DNA of 64,000 nt from Bifidobacterium callimiconis (GCF_003952005.1 NZ_QXGJ01000007.1:93841-157840), one strand, 5' to 3'; shown: positions 20,218-28,853, numbered from the stretch's first letter. The notes: generated from the letters alone by a model not told the origin. Numbers and translations: made by a program.

Positions 20218-21168
20218 ATGAATGTACTCACCATCGATATCGGCGGAACCTTCATCAAATACGCAACGATGAGCGACGACGGCATCATCCTCAGCCGCGG
20301 CAAGGTCGAGACTCCACAAAACGGCAGGGAGGAGCTCGTCGAAACGCTTTCCGGACTGTACGAACAGGAATGCGAAGGCTACAACATCGACGGCATGGCC
20401 ATCTCGCTTCCGGGCATCGTCGATTCCGAGAACGGATACATCGTCATGGGCGGGGCGCTGCGGTACAACGACGACTTTTATCTGCGGCACGCGCTGTACC
20501 AGCGCTGCCCGGTGCATATCGTGCTGGAGAACGACGCGAAATGCGCGGTGATGGCCGAGGCCACCGTGGGTAGTCTCAAGGATGTGAGGAACGGCTTCGC
20601 GCTGATCTTCGGCACCATGGTCGGCGGCGGATTCGTCAAGGACCGCGAGCTCTACCGCGGCAAGCATTTCTCTGCCGGCGAGGTGAGCTACATCATCACC
20701 TCGCCGAGTGGCGATCCGAGCATGGAAGGGGTGTGGGGCAACCAGTGCAGTACGCTCAGCCTGTGCAATCGATACGCGCGGATCAAGGGATTGCCCGTTT
20801 CGGAGGTCGATGGCGTGAGGTTCTTCCAGGCCGTGGAGAAGGGTGATCCCGACGCGCGTGCGTGCCTTGACAAGTTCGCGCACGAGGTCGCCATCCAGAT
20901 CTTCAACATCCAGAACGTGCTCGATCCCGATCGTTTCGCCATCGGCGGCGGCATTTCCGCACAGCCGACGCTGATCGACGCCATTCGCACCAATCTCAAC
21001 CGACTGTATGCGTACTGTCCGTATCACGTCTCCCAGGCCGAGGTCGTCACCTGCAAGTTCCAGAATGACGCCAACCTTGTCGGCGCTCTGCAGTGCTATA
21101 TCGCCGACATCGAAAACACCGGCATCGGCGAGACCTTCGACACCGTGAGGGAAGTGGTTCCGGCGTGA
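20218..21168 (+). CDS. ROK-family sugar kinase
   Basis: A 316-aa ROK protein. The N-terminal phosphate motif DIGGTFIKYA, the central ENDAKCAVMAEA region and IGGGISAQPTLI near the end are present. No N-terminal DNA-binding domain exists, so it is a kinase rather than a repressor. The usual ROK zinc motif (CXCGX2GCXE) is absent; VWGNQCSTLSLC stands there instead, as in some beta-glucoside kinase-like members. Start ATG 20218 has AAAGGAG at 8 nt; a TTG at 20212 is too close to that site. It lies 293 nt after the aldolase gene, and that gap (19925-20217) has no gene. Substrate unknown; probably phosphorylates the imported sugar or polyol at C6. Confidence 0.88.
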   Translation: MNVLTIDIGGTFIKYATMSDDGIILSRGKVETPQNGREELVETLSGLYEQECEGYNIDGMAISLPGIVDSENGYIVMGGALRYNDDFYLRHALYQRCPVHIVLENDAKCAVMAEATVGSLKDVRNGFALIFGTMVGGGFVKDRELYRGKHFSAGEVSYIITSPSGDPSMEGVWGNQCSTLSLCNRYARIKGLPVSEVDGVRFFQAVEKGDPDARACLDKFAHEVAIQIFNIQNVLDPDRFAIGGGISAQPTLIDAIRTNLNRLYAYCPYHVSQAEVVTCKFQNDANLVGALQCYIADIENTGIGETFDTVREVVPA

Positions 21169-21223
21169 GTGACGGCACCGGCGGCGCCGAGTAATCCGTG
21201 CGGATGAATATAGTATCCCGAGA

Positions 21224-21238
21224 ATCGTCTAGAACGAT
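21224..21238. promoter_or_regulatory. Palindrome upstream of sugar permease
   Basis: ATCGT-CTAGA-ACGAT, a near-perfect 15-bp palindrome, lies between the kinase and the permease, just before AACAGGAGAGG. It is a possible operator or processing site. Confidence 0.35.
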
Positions 21239-21261
21239 CTAACAGGAGAGGAAACACAACC

Positions 21262-22122
21262 ATGGATCTTGTATTGGCCGCTATGCCCTCGGTGGTATGG
21301 GGCATCTACGCGCTGATCATGCCGGTGATCGGCGGCACATCGCGCCACCAGACGTTCGGCGTCACTTTGGGATGCCTGCTGTTCGCGCTGATCGCCTTCC
21401 CGTTCGTGCCGCACACCTACACGCCGCTCACGGTGCTGATCAGCTTCCTGTCCGGCATCTTCTGGACCATCGGTAACTACGGACAGATCTGCGGATTCAA
21501 GGAGATCGGCGTCTCCAGCACCATGCCGATCTCCACCGGCGAGCAGCTGGTCGGCACCAGCCTGGTCGGCGTGCTGTTCCTGGGCGACTGGGCGTCCACG
21601 CAGGCCAAGGTGCTGGGCTTTCTGGCGATTGCGCTGTTCATCGTCGGCGTGGCCTTCACGTCGTACGTGGAACGCGGCGACGGCGACGAACGGGCGAACA
21701 ACATGATCACCGGTCTGACGGTCATCACGATCTCCTCGCTGGGCTTCATTGCCTACGTCGCGGTCATCCAGCTGTTCTCGATCAACTCGTTCGACGCGAT
21801 GCTGCCGCAGGCGGTCGGCATGTTCGTCGGTGGACTGGTCATCGGCGCGCGCGAGCCGGGCAAGTTCTCCAAGAAGACCTTGGTGCTCATGCTGCCGGGC
21901 ATCCTGTGGGCCATCGGCAACCTCATTCTCATGATCTCCAACAGCCGGCTTGGCGTGGCCATCAGCTTCCCGATGTCGCAGATGGGCCTCATCATCTCCA
22001 CCATCGGTGGCATGGTGTTCCTCCACGAGAGCAAGACTCGCAAGGAGAAGGCCTCCATCTCCATCGGTCTGGTGTTCGTGGTCGTCGGCATCGCCCTGGT
22101 GGCCCTCACCAAGACCATGTGA
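21262..22122 (+). CDS. GRP-family sugar uptake permease (GlcU/RbsU-like)
   Basis: A 286-aa integral membrane protein with about 10 hydrophobic helices arranged as two five-helix repeats, typical of the drug/metabolite superfamily. Features such as VVWGIYALIMP, SGIFWTIGNYGQICGFKEIGVSSTMPISTGEQLV and the C-terminal SKTRKEKASISIGL match GRP glucose/ribose uptake proteins. AGGAGAGG precedes ATG 21262. As the last gene of the sugar cluster before a strong terminator, it probably imports the unphosphorylated substrate of the ROK kinase. Confidence 0.9.
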   Translation: MDLVLAAMPSVVWGIYALIMPVIGGTSRHQTFGVTLGCLLFALIAFPFVPHTYTPLTVLISFLSGIFWTIGNYGQICGFKEIGVSSTMPISTGEQLVGTSLVGVLFLGDWASTQAKVLGFLAIALFIVGVAFTSYVERGDGDERANNMITGLTVITISSLGFIAYVAVIQLFSINSFDAMLPQAVGMFVGGLVIGAREPGKFSKKTLVLMLPGILWAIGNLILMISNSRLGVAISFPMSQMGLIISTIGGMVFLHESKTRKEKASISIGLVFVVVGIALVALTKTM

Positions 22123-22256
22123 GTGACCCAGCGGACCGCGTGAACCCGCGGACTCCGCGATCGTTGAGTCACATGATCCCATTCGGCGAGACCGGATAAT
22201 CCCACCCAGCCGTTCCGGCTGGCATCCGGCTTCGCCGCCAATCAAATCCGCCAATC

Positions 22257-22309
22257 CGCCGCGTTGCGTGCTCCCTCCTCATCGAGGGACCCCGCAACGC
22301 GGCGTTTTT
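22257..22309 (+). terminator. Terminator after the sugar permease
   Basis: A 12-bp perfect stem CGCCGCGTTGCG/CGCAACGCGGCG is followed by TTTTT. Confidence 0.92.
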
Positions 22310-22359
22310 GTTTCCCGGGCCTGTCCCCTCCCTCTGTCATGGCACGCCCCATGTCCCGT

Positions 22360-22412
22360 GGCTCCCCTCGCAGTCGAGGAGAGCTGTCGGCCGTGGCCGA
22401 CTGAGGGGAGCC
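22360..22412 (+). repeat. GGGGAG-family repeat, local copy 1
   Basis: Two-hairpin unit with stem TCGGC/GCCGA and end CTGAGGGGAG. It is the first of three direct copies between 22360 and 22710. Confidence 0.7.
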
Positions 22413-22518
22413 CCACCAGGAATGGCGCCAGCCCCACGATCTCCGTGTGGCTTGGCTTGGTGAAGTGGTGGTTGCTGTGGAGAGAGAACCAAGGACCAAT
22501 GAGGATTCGTAACCCCGT

Positions 22519-22570
22519 GGCTCCCTTCGCAGCCGAGGAGAGCTGTCGGCCGTGGCCGACTGAGGGGAGT
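22519..22570 (+). repeat. GGGGAG-family repeat, local copy 2
   Basis: Same unit. The downstream sequence (CCCACCA.GAATGG.GCCAGCCC.ACGATC) is shared with copy 1, showing that a segment of roughly 150 bp was duplicated. Confidence 0.7.
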
Positions 22571-22658
22571 CCCACCAAGAATGGTGCCAGCCCTACGATC
22601 GCTGGATGACCTGGTCTGATGAAACTGTGGATGTCATGGAGTGCGTCGGGATTCCTGT

Positions 22659-22710
22659 GGCTCCCCTCGCCGCCGAGGGGAGCTGTCGGCCGTGCCGACT
22701 GAGGGGAGCC
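22659..22710 (+). repeat. GGGGAG-family repeat, local copy 3
   Basis: Third direct copy with the same TCGGC hairpin. The surrounding 22571-22795 is otherwise non-coding. Confidence 0.7.
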
Positions 22711-22795
22711 GCTCCAAGGCAACAAGCCTCAGCCAACCATTGCGCCCCCGGTCATCTTCCCACGCCTCACGAGAGCCGCACGCCGCCAATCCCAA

Positions 22796-23572
22796 CTACT
22801 CCGCCGCGTCCCTCCGCGGCTCTCGCTCCGCCTTCGCCAACGCCGCCGCAATCGGATCGTTCGAAAAGTCATGACTGCGATAATCCGGATCGTCCACCGG
22901 CAGATGCTGCACCAACGTGTCGAACACCTGACTGAGGATGTCGCCGCGTTCTAGCACGGCGTCGAGCACATGCCCGCCGATTGTATGGTCGTCGGACAGA
23001 AAATGCTCATGGAATCCGGCCACGGCCGCCCCGTTGAACATGAGCGGCGAAAAATAGCCAAGCATCGTGCCCTTCACATCGTGCCCCAGGAACATGGCCT
23101 GCTGATCGGCCACCTGCTCCAGAGTGGGGTAGGGGGCCTGCTGCTTGATCACGGCCCTCGTCTTGATGAAACTGAATGTGCCGTGCACGATCACGGAGAA
23201 GAACGTGTTCGCTCGACCATTGGCCGCCACGATCTTCTTGTTCAGCTCCTCAAGGCCGATGTCGGTGCGTTGGCACTGGTACTGGAACGCGGCGCGATGC
23301 ACACTGGCGAACGGCAGGGTGAAATCGTCCGGTACCACTTCGGCCACGCCGCTCGGTCCGACTTTGTACGCAACGCCGTCAAGAATGATCAGTTCGCCGT
23401 CCAGCCCCTCGCCGGTGCCGATGCCGGTGTCGCCGTGCGTCAGCAGTTCCGCGATCGTAGTGGTGCCTTCCAGCAGGCCGGGGACAAGCTGCGCAAGTGT
23501 GCCGTGCTGGTAGAGCACGTTCGCGCCGCGCTCGGTGATCGGTTTGATGTTCGAAGCATGGGATTGTGTCAC
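22796..23572 (-). CDS. budA: Alpha-acetolactate decarboxylase
   Basis: A 258-aa enzyme converting 2-acetolactate to acetoin. Family signatures are LYQHGTLAQLVPGLLEGTTTIAELLTHGD, GIGTGEGLDGELIILDG, and the C-terminal FNGAAVAGFHEHFLSDDHTIGGHVLD with the zinc-binding His residues. Start is GTG at 23572 with an AGGGTGGA site. It stands alone; no acetolactate synthase is adjacent. It could divert pyruvate-derived acetolactate to acetoin or limit acetolactate when branched-chain amino acids are abundant. Confidence 0.92.
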   Translation of the reverse strand: MTQSHASNIKPITERGANVLYQHGTLAQLVPGLLEGTTTIAELLTHGDTGIGTGEGLDGELIILDGVAYKVGPSGVAEVVPDDFTLPFASVHRAAFQYQCQRTDIGLEELNKKIVAANGRANTFFSVIVHGTFSFIKTRAVIKQQAPYPTLEQVADQQAMFLGHDVKGTMLGYFSPLMFNGAAVAGFHEHFLSDDHTIGGHVLDAVLERGDILSQVFDTLVQHLPVDDPDYRSHDFSNDPIAAALAKAEREPRRDAAE

Positions 23573-23668
23573 AAATCCACCCTACGACGGATTCCCCGTT
23601 CCGGTCCATCCCGTTCCATCGGTTTGCCGGTTGGGATGGGATGGGATCCGGGCGGTCACGGGGTTGAA

Positions 23669-23932
23669 ATCTGGGTATTTCCGTATCGGTTATATCGAAA
23701 CCGTCTTATCCATTCCTCATATCTGGGTATTTCCGTATCTGTTCTGTATGGGCCGTATCGGGGCCGGGCCGCATACCCCTCGTATCTGGGCATAACCGGC
23801 CCAATATCTCTGGGGCTATCCGCATCACACGATCGGATCTGGGTATTTCCGTATCACAAAGACCTTGTAATCACCGTCTTCGTGATACGGATAGACCCAG
23901 ATGCCCGCATAGATGTCCGGATATACCCAGAT
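23669..23932. repeat. Left motif array (7 copies) of the AbiEi-like element
   Basis: Seven copies of a degenerate word close to ATCTGGGTATWWCCGTAT occur at about 23669, 23721, 23784, 23808 and 23837 on the plus strand, and 23885 and 23915 on the minus strand. The block 23788-23902 is an inverted copy of 25169-25283. Spacing is irregular. It lies 3' of the AbiEi-like gene. Confidence 0.75.
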
Positions 23933-23995
23933 ATCTCGAATATTCGATTCTGATTCCGATTTTGATCCGGATCCGAATCCTGAAACCAGTCCCGG

Positions 23996-24958
23996 TTATT
24001 CCAACCGGGAAATCCGCGGAACTCCGGCCCATTCCAGTTTCCTCACCAGATCCGTCCTCCGATACGCCTCGGCGAACGAAAACCTCACCATCGAGGTCAC
24101 GACCATGCGGATCCGTTCCTCCCGCTCCTTTTCCGCGATGATCGTGTCGGGCAGACTGCCGTTCCGATACATCGATTCATCCCGATACTTGATCCGTCCG
24201 TCAAGTTCCGCAACGATCGTCCGACCATCATCGGTCCGCCAGAAATAATCGACCCGGTCGGGATTGCCGTTTTCGTTCCGGCATGGCATCGCCACCTGCA
24301 GTTGCGGCGGCGCGAACCCCTCCTCGATCATCACGGCCAGCGCGTACGCTTCCCCGCCGTTCTCCGTCTTCCCCGACGCGTATTTCAACACTTTCAGAGC
24401 CCCACGCCGGTTTCGTCCCTCCTCCGTCCGGAATGCGCGGGACAGTTCGTCGATCGTGGTGAACCTCTGCCTGAGCGCCGACTCGACGATGGGCAGTGCG
24501 TCAGGAAAATCAAGCCAGCGGGCACAGTCGAAGATCGTCCTCAGCAAAATGGTCACGCGTACATCGTCCACTATGACGTGTTCCTCGGATCCGATGTAGT
24601 GATTTTTCATGATGCGATTGTTGCGAACCATGGCGTTGACCGGCATGACTCGATGCACCTCGGTCATTTGTCGCGTCGAATCGCAGATTCCATGGACGAT
24701 TGCGGCCGTTGGTCCGCCGAAGACCCAATGCGGGTGCATGCGCGACAATGTTCGGACGTGATGCCGAAACTGTTCCACTGGCGACAGGCTTTGCCAGTAT
24801 GACGCGCGTGCAAAGCACCGTTGTCCCACACGCACCAGTTCGCCGACGGCCGTTCTTCGCTGCAGCATGTGACGTTGCGCGTCTCCGGTGCTCCAGATGC
24901 AGAGTCGATTGGTCTCCGCCTCGGCGAGGAGACTGTTCAATTTCGTATTTGTTCTCAT
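23996..24958 (-). CDS. AbiEi-like orphan protein with nuclease-like C-terminus
   Basis: A 320-aa protein. The N-terminal part (NRLCIWSTGDAQRHMLQRRTAVGELVRVGQRCFAR) resembles the winged-helix/promoter-recognition region of AbiEi-type antitoxins. The middle reads like the AbiEi core (HWVFGGPTAAIVHG, DDVRVTILLRTIFDCARWL). The C-terminal part, DRVDYFWRTDDGRTIVAELDGRIKY, has the D...ExD layout of DUF559/Vsr-like endonuclease folds. No partner AbiEii nucleotidyltransferase is nearby. No Shine-Dalgarno is seen; TACCGT 6 nt before ATG 24958 may indicate a leaderless mRNA. Motif arrays in inverted orientation flank it on both sides. Function unknown; defence or transcriptional control is possible. Confidence 0.75.
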   Translation of the reverse strand: MRTNTKLNSLLAEAETNRLCIWSTGDAQRHMLQRRTAVGELVRVGQRCFARASYWQSLSPVEQFRHHVRTLSRMHPHWVFGGPTAAIVHGICDSTRQMTEVHRVMPVNAMVRNNRIMKNHYIGSEEHVIVDDVRVTILLRTIFDCARWLDFPDALPIVESALRQRFTTIDELSRAFRTEEGRNRRGALKVLKYASGKTENGGEAYALAVMIEEGFAPPQLQVAMPCRNENGNPDRVDYFWRTDDGRTIVAELDGRIKYRDESMYRNGSLPDTIIAEKEREERIRMVVTSMVRFSFAEAYRRTDLVRKLEWAGVPRISRLE

Positions 24959-25074
24959 GCCGCGACGGTACCGGCCGCGGAGCGGGAAAGTCCAGAGTCA
25001 TCGGGGAATGTGGTCGAATGTGGATTTCCCTTGAAGACTCAAGGGATTCCGGGGAAAGCGGGTGGCGTCGGGGG

Positions 25075-25288
25075 TATCCGGGTATTTCCGGACCCATGTG
25101 TACCGGCCGAACCGTTTCTGGGTATATCGGTCGACTATCGCTGGGTCTAACCGGCATATAAACAACGGATCTGGGTATAACCGCATCATGAAGACAGGGA
25201 TTCTGTGGTCTTCGCGGTACGGAAATACCCAGATCCGACCGTGTGATGCGGATAGACCCAAAAATATCGGACCGGTTATGCCCAGAAA
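25075..25288. repeat. Right motif array (7 copies) of the AbiEi-like element
   Basis: Seven further copies occur at about 25075, 25115, 25137 and 25169 on the plus strand, and 25218, 25246 and 25271 on the minus strand. The block 25169-25283 is the 115-nt inverted partner of 23788-23902. The array lies upstream of the AbiEi-like gene, in position to bind its product or carry its promoter. Confidence 0.75.
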
Positions 25289-25321
25289 CCAATGAGTGGT
25301 GGGGCTGATACCCTCGGTTTT

Positions 25322-26290
25322 CTATCCAATGAGTGACGGGACCCCGATGACGGTCACGGCGCAGGTCAGCAGGATCGTGACGAGTTCGGTGAGACCGACC
25401 GCTAAGGGCTTGACCTTTCGGCGGCGGGCGATTGCCGGCAGTGTGACGGCACGGGCCAACAGAATCAGAGCGAGACCGCCGAACCACGGGAAGACCATGA
25501 ATCCCGCTGCGACCAGCCCGACGTGCCAGATCCACGACGCGACAAGATACGTGCGACTGCCGCGCTCGCGGATCATGGTTTTGACGAAGAGCACGGATCC
25601 GAATTCATAGAGCGCGAAGATCATGGCGGCGATGAGACTGGCATGGGGGAGAGGAACGGTCAGCCATGTCGAGATCGACCATCGGCCCGGTGAAAGGAGA
25701 CCGATTCCGCCTGTCTGCGAGGACTGCATGGCCGACGAGTGCGATACGAGCGCAGGATTGCCGATCCAACAGACGACCACGGTCATGGAGCAGGCGGCCA
25801 GAATGACCGCAATATTCGCCCAGATTGATCGTTCCCGACGCATCCATGCCGCAACGAATGACAGAGCCGCGAGTGTGGCGAAGAGCGGTGCCCACAGCAG
25901 GATCGCCGGATGCAGAAGAATAAAGGGGATGCCGAGTATGGCCAGTGCCACCGTATATACGAGCATTGGCGGCATATATCGGCGGGAACGTCGTGATTTG
26001 AGCCATCGGGCCGCAGAGTATTGCACGCAGTAGCAGAGAATCCAGCATGTCAGCAGCCAGATGGTGGTGAGATTGGCTCCGGCCAGACCGATACCGGCTA
26101 GAGCGGGCATGAGTGCCATTGCCCAAGCTCCTGGTTGCGAGGGGATCCAATCACGCACGGTGAGCGGACGCATGATGGGTGGACGCACGCTGGGGGATGA
26201 TGGTGCCGGTGATGCGTTCGGCGCGGCTGGAGCGGAGTCGGCGGCAGTGTGGTTCTGAGCGTTGGCTGCGGAGTCTGACATGGATTCCAC
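25322..26290 (-). CDS. YwiC-like membrane protein
   Basis: A 322-aa protein with an Ala/Pro/Ser-rich cytoplasmic N-terminus (about residues 1-45). Roughly eight to nine transmembrane helices follow, starting with IPSQPGAWAMALMPALAGIGLAG, which matches the GAWAM signature of YwiC-like proteins. Internal basic loops (RWLKSRRSRRY, ARRRKVK) fit an integral membrane topology. The start may be ATG 26290 or the in-frame ATG 26281, which has GGTGGA at good spacing. Function unknown. Confidence 0.75.
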   Translation of the reverse strand: MESMSDSAANAQNHTAADSAPAAPNASPAPSSPSVRPPIMRPLTVRDWIPSQPGAWAMALMPALAGIGLAGANLTTIWLLTCWILCYCVQYSAARWLKSRRSRRYMPPMLVYTVALAILGIPFILLHPAILLWAPLFATLAALSFVAAWMRRERSIWANIAVILAACSMTVVVCWIGNPALVSHSSAMQSSQTGGIGLLSPGRWSISTWLTVPLPHASLIAAMIFALYEFGSVLFVKTMIRERGSRTYLVASWIWHVGLVAAGFMVFPWFGGLALILLARAVTLPAIARRRKVKPLAVGLTELVTILLTCAVTVIGVPSLIG

Positions 26291-26377
26291 CGTAGGGCAT
26301 GTTCCCCGTTCGGTCCAGAGTGATCGGGACTGGCTTGGCTATGCGGCGTTGGTCTTCTCGGGGTTTAGGCACGGACC

Positions 26378-26425
26378 GGCTCCCTCTCTGAGGGGAGCCG
26401 TCTGTGACAGCAGACTGAGGGGAGG
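26378..26425 (+). repeat. GGGGAG-family repeat, forward
   Basis: Stem GGCTCCCTCTCTGAGGGGAGCC, then a GTCTG/CAGAC hairpin, then TGAGGGGAGG. It faces the inverted copy at 26453-26500. Confidence 0.65.
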
Positions 26426-26452
26426 TACGGGCCGAATCCCCCGCACCACCAT

Positions 26453-26500
26453 TCTCCCCTCAGTCACCTGCGATGCCAGCTCCCCTCAGAGAGGGGAGCC
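26453..26500 (-). repeat. GGGGAG-family repeat, reverse
   Basis: Inverted partner of 26378-26425. Its terminal hairpin GCTCCCCTC/GAGGGGAGC is intact, while the second hairpin is degraded. Confidence 0.6.
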
Positions 26501-26882
26501 AGAACCATATACCCTGTGTGGGAATGTACCCTGTTCTTTTTCTGGTCTCTCCAGCCGCGCCAAGCAATTGTCCGTAGGCGATGCGAGCGCGATTTTTGAG
26601 CGTGAGGCCTTGGAAGACAAGGCATGAGGGCGTGCGACACGCCCGAATTCTGCTAGGGGCATGGGTTGTGCTTTAATAAAGAAGTTGCCTGTTTTGGGCT
26701 CGCAAAATTGTTTACTCAAAAGCGAGCATGGCACGGCTCCCGGGAGGGTTGCCGCATGGCCATGCACTGATACGGTTAGGCCGCTTCACGGGAAGGGATT
26801 CCGAAGTGGGCCGCGCCTTGACGTGCCCTCAGAGAAACAGGCTGGTAATAGTCAAGAAATTCGCAAGAAAGGGCGGACGGCA
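26501..26882 (+). other. Leader region of the S10 operon
   Basis: No gene is seen. It holds a GGGCGTG/CACGCCC hairpin at 26628-26644, a GCCTT/AAGGC hairpin at 26607-26623, an AT-rich patch (26665-26720) that may carry the operon promoter, and GAAAGGGCGG just before rpsJ. An autoregulatory leader is plausible but not shown. Confidence 0.45.
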
Positions 26883-27191
26883 ATGGCGGGACAGAAAATC
26901 CGCATCAGGCTTAAGTCCTATGACCATGAGGTCATCGACCAGTCGGCGAAGAAAATCGTCGAGACGGTCACGAACGCGGGCGCAACCGTAGTTGGCCCGG
27001 TTCCTCTGCCGACCGAGAAGAACGTGTTTGTCGTTATCCGTTCTCCTCACAAGTACAAGGATTCCCGCGAGCATTTCGAGATGCGCACTCACAAGCGCCT
27101 CATTGACATCGTTGACCCGACGCCTAAGGCCGTCGATTCTCTGATGCGTCTCGACCTGCCGGCGGACGTGAACATCGAGATCAAGCTGTAA
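26883..27191 (+). CDS. rpsJ: 30S ribosomal protein S10
   Basis: A 102-aa S10 starting [19 protein letters not shown], of family-standard length. It has the [31 protein letters not shown] loop and a [12 protein letters not shown] end. It is a 30S head protein that also serves as the NusE antitermination factor. The open frame runs upstream of 26883, but this ATG gives the conserved N-terminus. First gene of the S10 operon. Confidence 0.99.
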   Translation: MAGQKIRIRLKSYDHEVIDQSAKKIVETVTNAGATVVGPVPLPTEKNVFVVIRSPHKYKDSREHFEMRTHKRLIDIVDPTPKAVDSLMRLDLPADVNIEIKL

Positions 27192-27208
27192 GGGAGGAGG
27201 GAACCGTC

Positions 27209-27856
27209 ATGAGCAACAACATCAAGAACGCGCTGCTGGGCAAGAAGCTCGGCATGTCTCAGGTGTGGGACGAAAACGGCTTCTTCGTGCCCGTCACGCT
27301 GGTGGACGTCTCCACCAACGTGGTCACGGCTGTCAAGACCGAGGAAACCGACGGCTACAAGGCCGTGCAGATCGGCTACGGCCAGATCGATCCGACCAAG
27401 GTGACCAAGCCGCTCGCCGGTCACTTCGCCAAGGCCGGTGTGACCCCGCGTCGTCACCTGGTGGAGTTCCGCACGGAGGAAGCCGAAGACTTCCAGCCGG
27501 GCCAGGAGCTGACCGCCGAGGTGTTCGCCGAGGGTTCCAAGGTCGACGTCACCGGCACCACCAAGGGTAAGGGCTTCGCCGGTACCATCAAGCGCTGGGG
27601 CTTCAAGTCCTACCGCCGCACCCACGGTTCTCACAAGAACGAGCGCCGTCCCGGCTCCGTCGGTGCATGCGCCACCCCGAGCCGCATCCTCAAGGGCAAG
27701 CGCATGGCCGGTCGTATGGGCCATGTCACCAACACCACGCTGAACCTGACCGTCGTCTCCGCCGACGTTGAGAACGGCGTCATCGCCATCAAGGGCGCCA
27801 TCCCCGGCCCCAAGGGCGCCATCGTCGTGGTTCGTTCCGCAGTGAAGGGAGCCTGA
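27209..27856 (+). CDS. rplC: 50S ribosomal protein L3
   Basis: A 215-aa L3 with the N-terminal [15 protein letters not shown]. The extended central loop includes [40 protein letters not shown], which reaches the peptidyl-transferase region. GGGAGGAGGG precedes ATG 27209. It lies 17 nt after rpsJ in the S10 operon and is one of the first proteins bound to 23S rRNA. Confidence 0.99.
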   Translation: MSNNIKNALLGKKLGMSQVWDENGFFVPVTLVDVSTNVVTAVKTEETDGYKAVQIGYGQIDPTKVTKPLAGHFAKAGVTPRRHLVEFRTEEAEDFQPGQELTAEVFAEGSKVDVTGTTKGKGFAGTIKRWGFKSYRRTHGSHKNERRPGSVGACATPSRILKGKRMAGRMGHVTNTTLNLTVVSADVENGVIAIKGAIPGPKGAIVVVRSAVKGA

Positions 27857-27861
27857 TCATC

Positions 27862-28521
27862 ATGGCTATTTCTCTGAACATCACTAGCGCTGAAGGCCAG
27901 AACGGCACCGTCGAAGCTCCTGAGGAACTGTTCGGCATTTCCGCTGAGGAAGTGCGCAACCACATTCCGCTGGTGCACCAGGTTGTCATCGCGCAGCTCG
28001 CGGCCGCCCGTCAGGGCACCCACGCCACGAAGAACCGCGCGAAGATCTCCGGCGGCGGCAAGAAGCCGTGGAAGCAGAAGGGCACTGGTCGTGCTCGTCA
28101 GGGCTCCATCCGCGCCCCGCAGTGGGCTCACGGCGCCATCGCCCACGGTCCGCAGCCGCGCGATTACTCGCAGCGCACCCCCAAGAAGATGAAGGCCGCC
28201 GCCCTCCGTTACATGCTCTCCGATCGCGCCAACGCCGGTCGCGTGCATGTGGTGGACTTCGGCATCGGCGAGACCCCGTCCACCAAGGCCGCCAAGGCTG
28301 CTCTGGATCCGGTCATCGCGACCCGCTTCACCACCATTGTGTTCTCCCGCGAGAACATCAACGAGTGGCTGTCGGTCCGCAACCTCGCCTACGTGCACCC
28401 CATCTTCGCCGATCAGCTCAACACCTATGATGTGGTGACCGCTGAGGACGTCGTCTTCACCAAGGAAGGCTTCGAGGCTTTCGTGGCCGCGAAGACCGCC
28501 AAGGCTGAGAAGGAGGCCTGA
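27862..28521 (+). CDS. rplD: 50S ribosomal protein L4
   Basis: A 219-aa L4. The tunnel-wall loop is seen in [31 protein letters not shown]. The globular domain includes [15 protein letters not shown] and [17 protein letters not shown]. In E. coli L4 represses the S10 operon; whether it does so here is unknown. The start lies 5 nt after rplC. Confidence 0.99.
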   Translation: MAISLNITSAEGQNGTVEAPEELFGISAEEVRNHIPLVHQVVIAQLAAARQGTHATKNRAKISGGGKKPWKQKGTGRARQGSIRAPQWAHGAIAHGPQPRDYSQRTPKKMKAAALRYMLSDRANAGRVHVVDFGIGETPSTKAAKAALDPVIATRFTTIVFSRENINEWLSVRNLAYVHPIFADQLNTYDVVTAEDVVFTKEGFEAFVAAKTAKAEKEA

Positions 28522-28526
28522 TTCCA

Positions 28527-28823
28527 ATGGCAGCAATTCACAAGCCCGCACACGACATCATCATCAAGCCTGTCGTCTCCGAGAAGAGCTACGCCAACTC
28601 CGACATGGGCCAGTACACCTTCGTGGTGGCCCCGAACGCGAACAAGGTGCAGATCAAGCAGGCTATCGAGCAGATCTTCAATGTCAAGGTGACGAACGTC
28701 AACACCCTTAACCGCGCCGGCAAGCGCGTCCGCACCCGTGCAGGCTTCGGCCAGCGCGTGAGCGAGAAGCGCGCCATCGTTACCGTCGCCGAGGGTCAGA
28801 CCATCGACATCTTTGGTAACTGA
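28527..28823 (+). CDS. rplW: 50S ribosomal protein L23
   Basis: A 98-aa L23 with [24 protein letters not shown] and [24 protein letters not shown]. It lies at the exit of the polypeptide tunnel and docks SRP and trigger factor. It starts 5 nt after rplD, within the S10 operon. Confidence 0.99.
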   Translation: MAAIHKPAHDIIIKPVVSEKSYANSDMGQYTFVVAPNANKVQIKQAIEQIFNVKVTNVNTLNRAGKRVRTRAGFGQRVSEKRAIVTVAEGQTIDIFGN

Positions 28824-28853
28824 AGGCTAGCCGAGAAAGTTAGGAACTAAATT

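Noticed and set aside
23669..25288. CRISPR array around the AbiEi-like gene
   Set aside because: Repeats are degenerate, in both orientations, irregularly spaced, and no cas genes are present.
24510..25535. 341-codon minus-strand open frame across the right motif array
   Set aside because: It overlaps the AbiEi-like gene out of frame and reads through the repeats; composition is Arg/Ser/His-rich with no motif.
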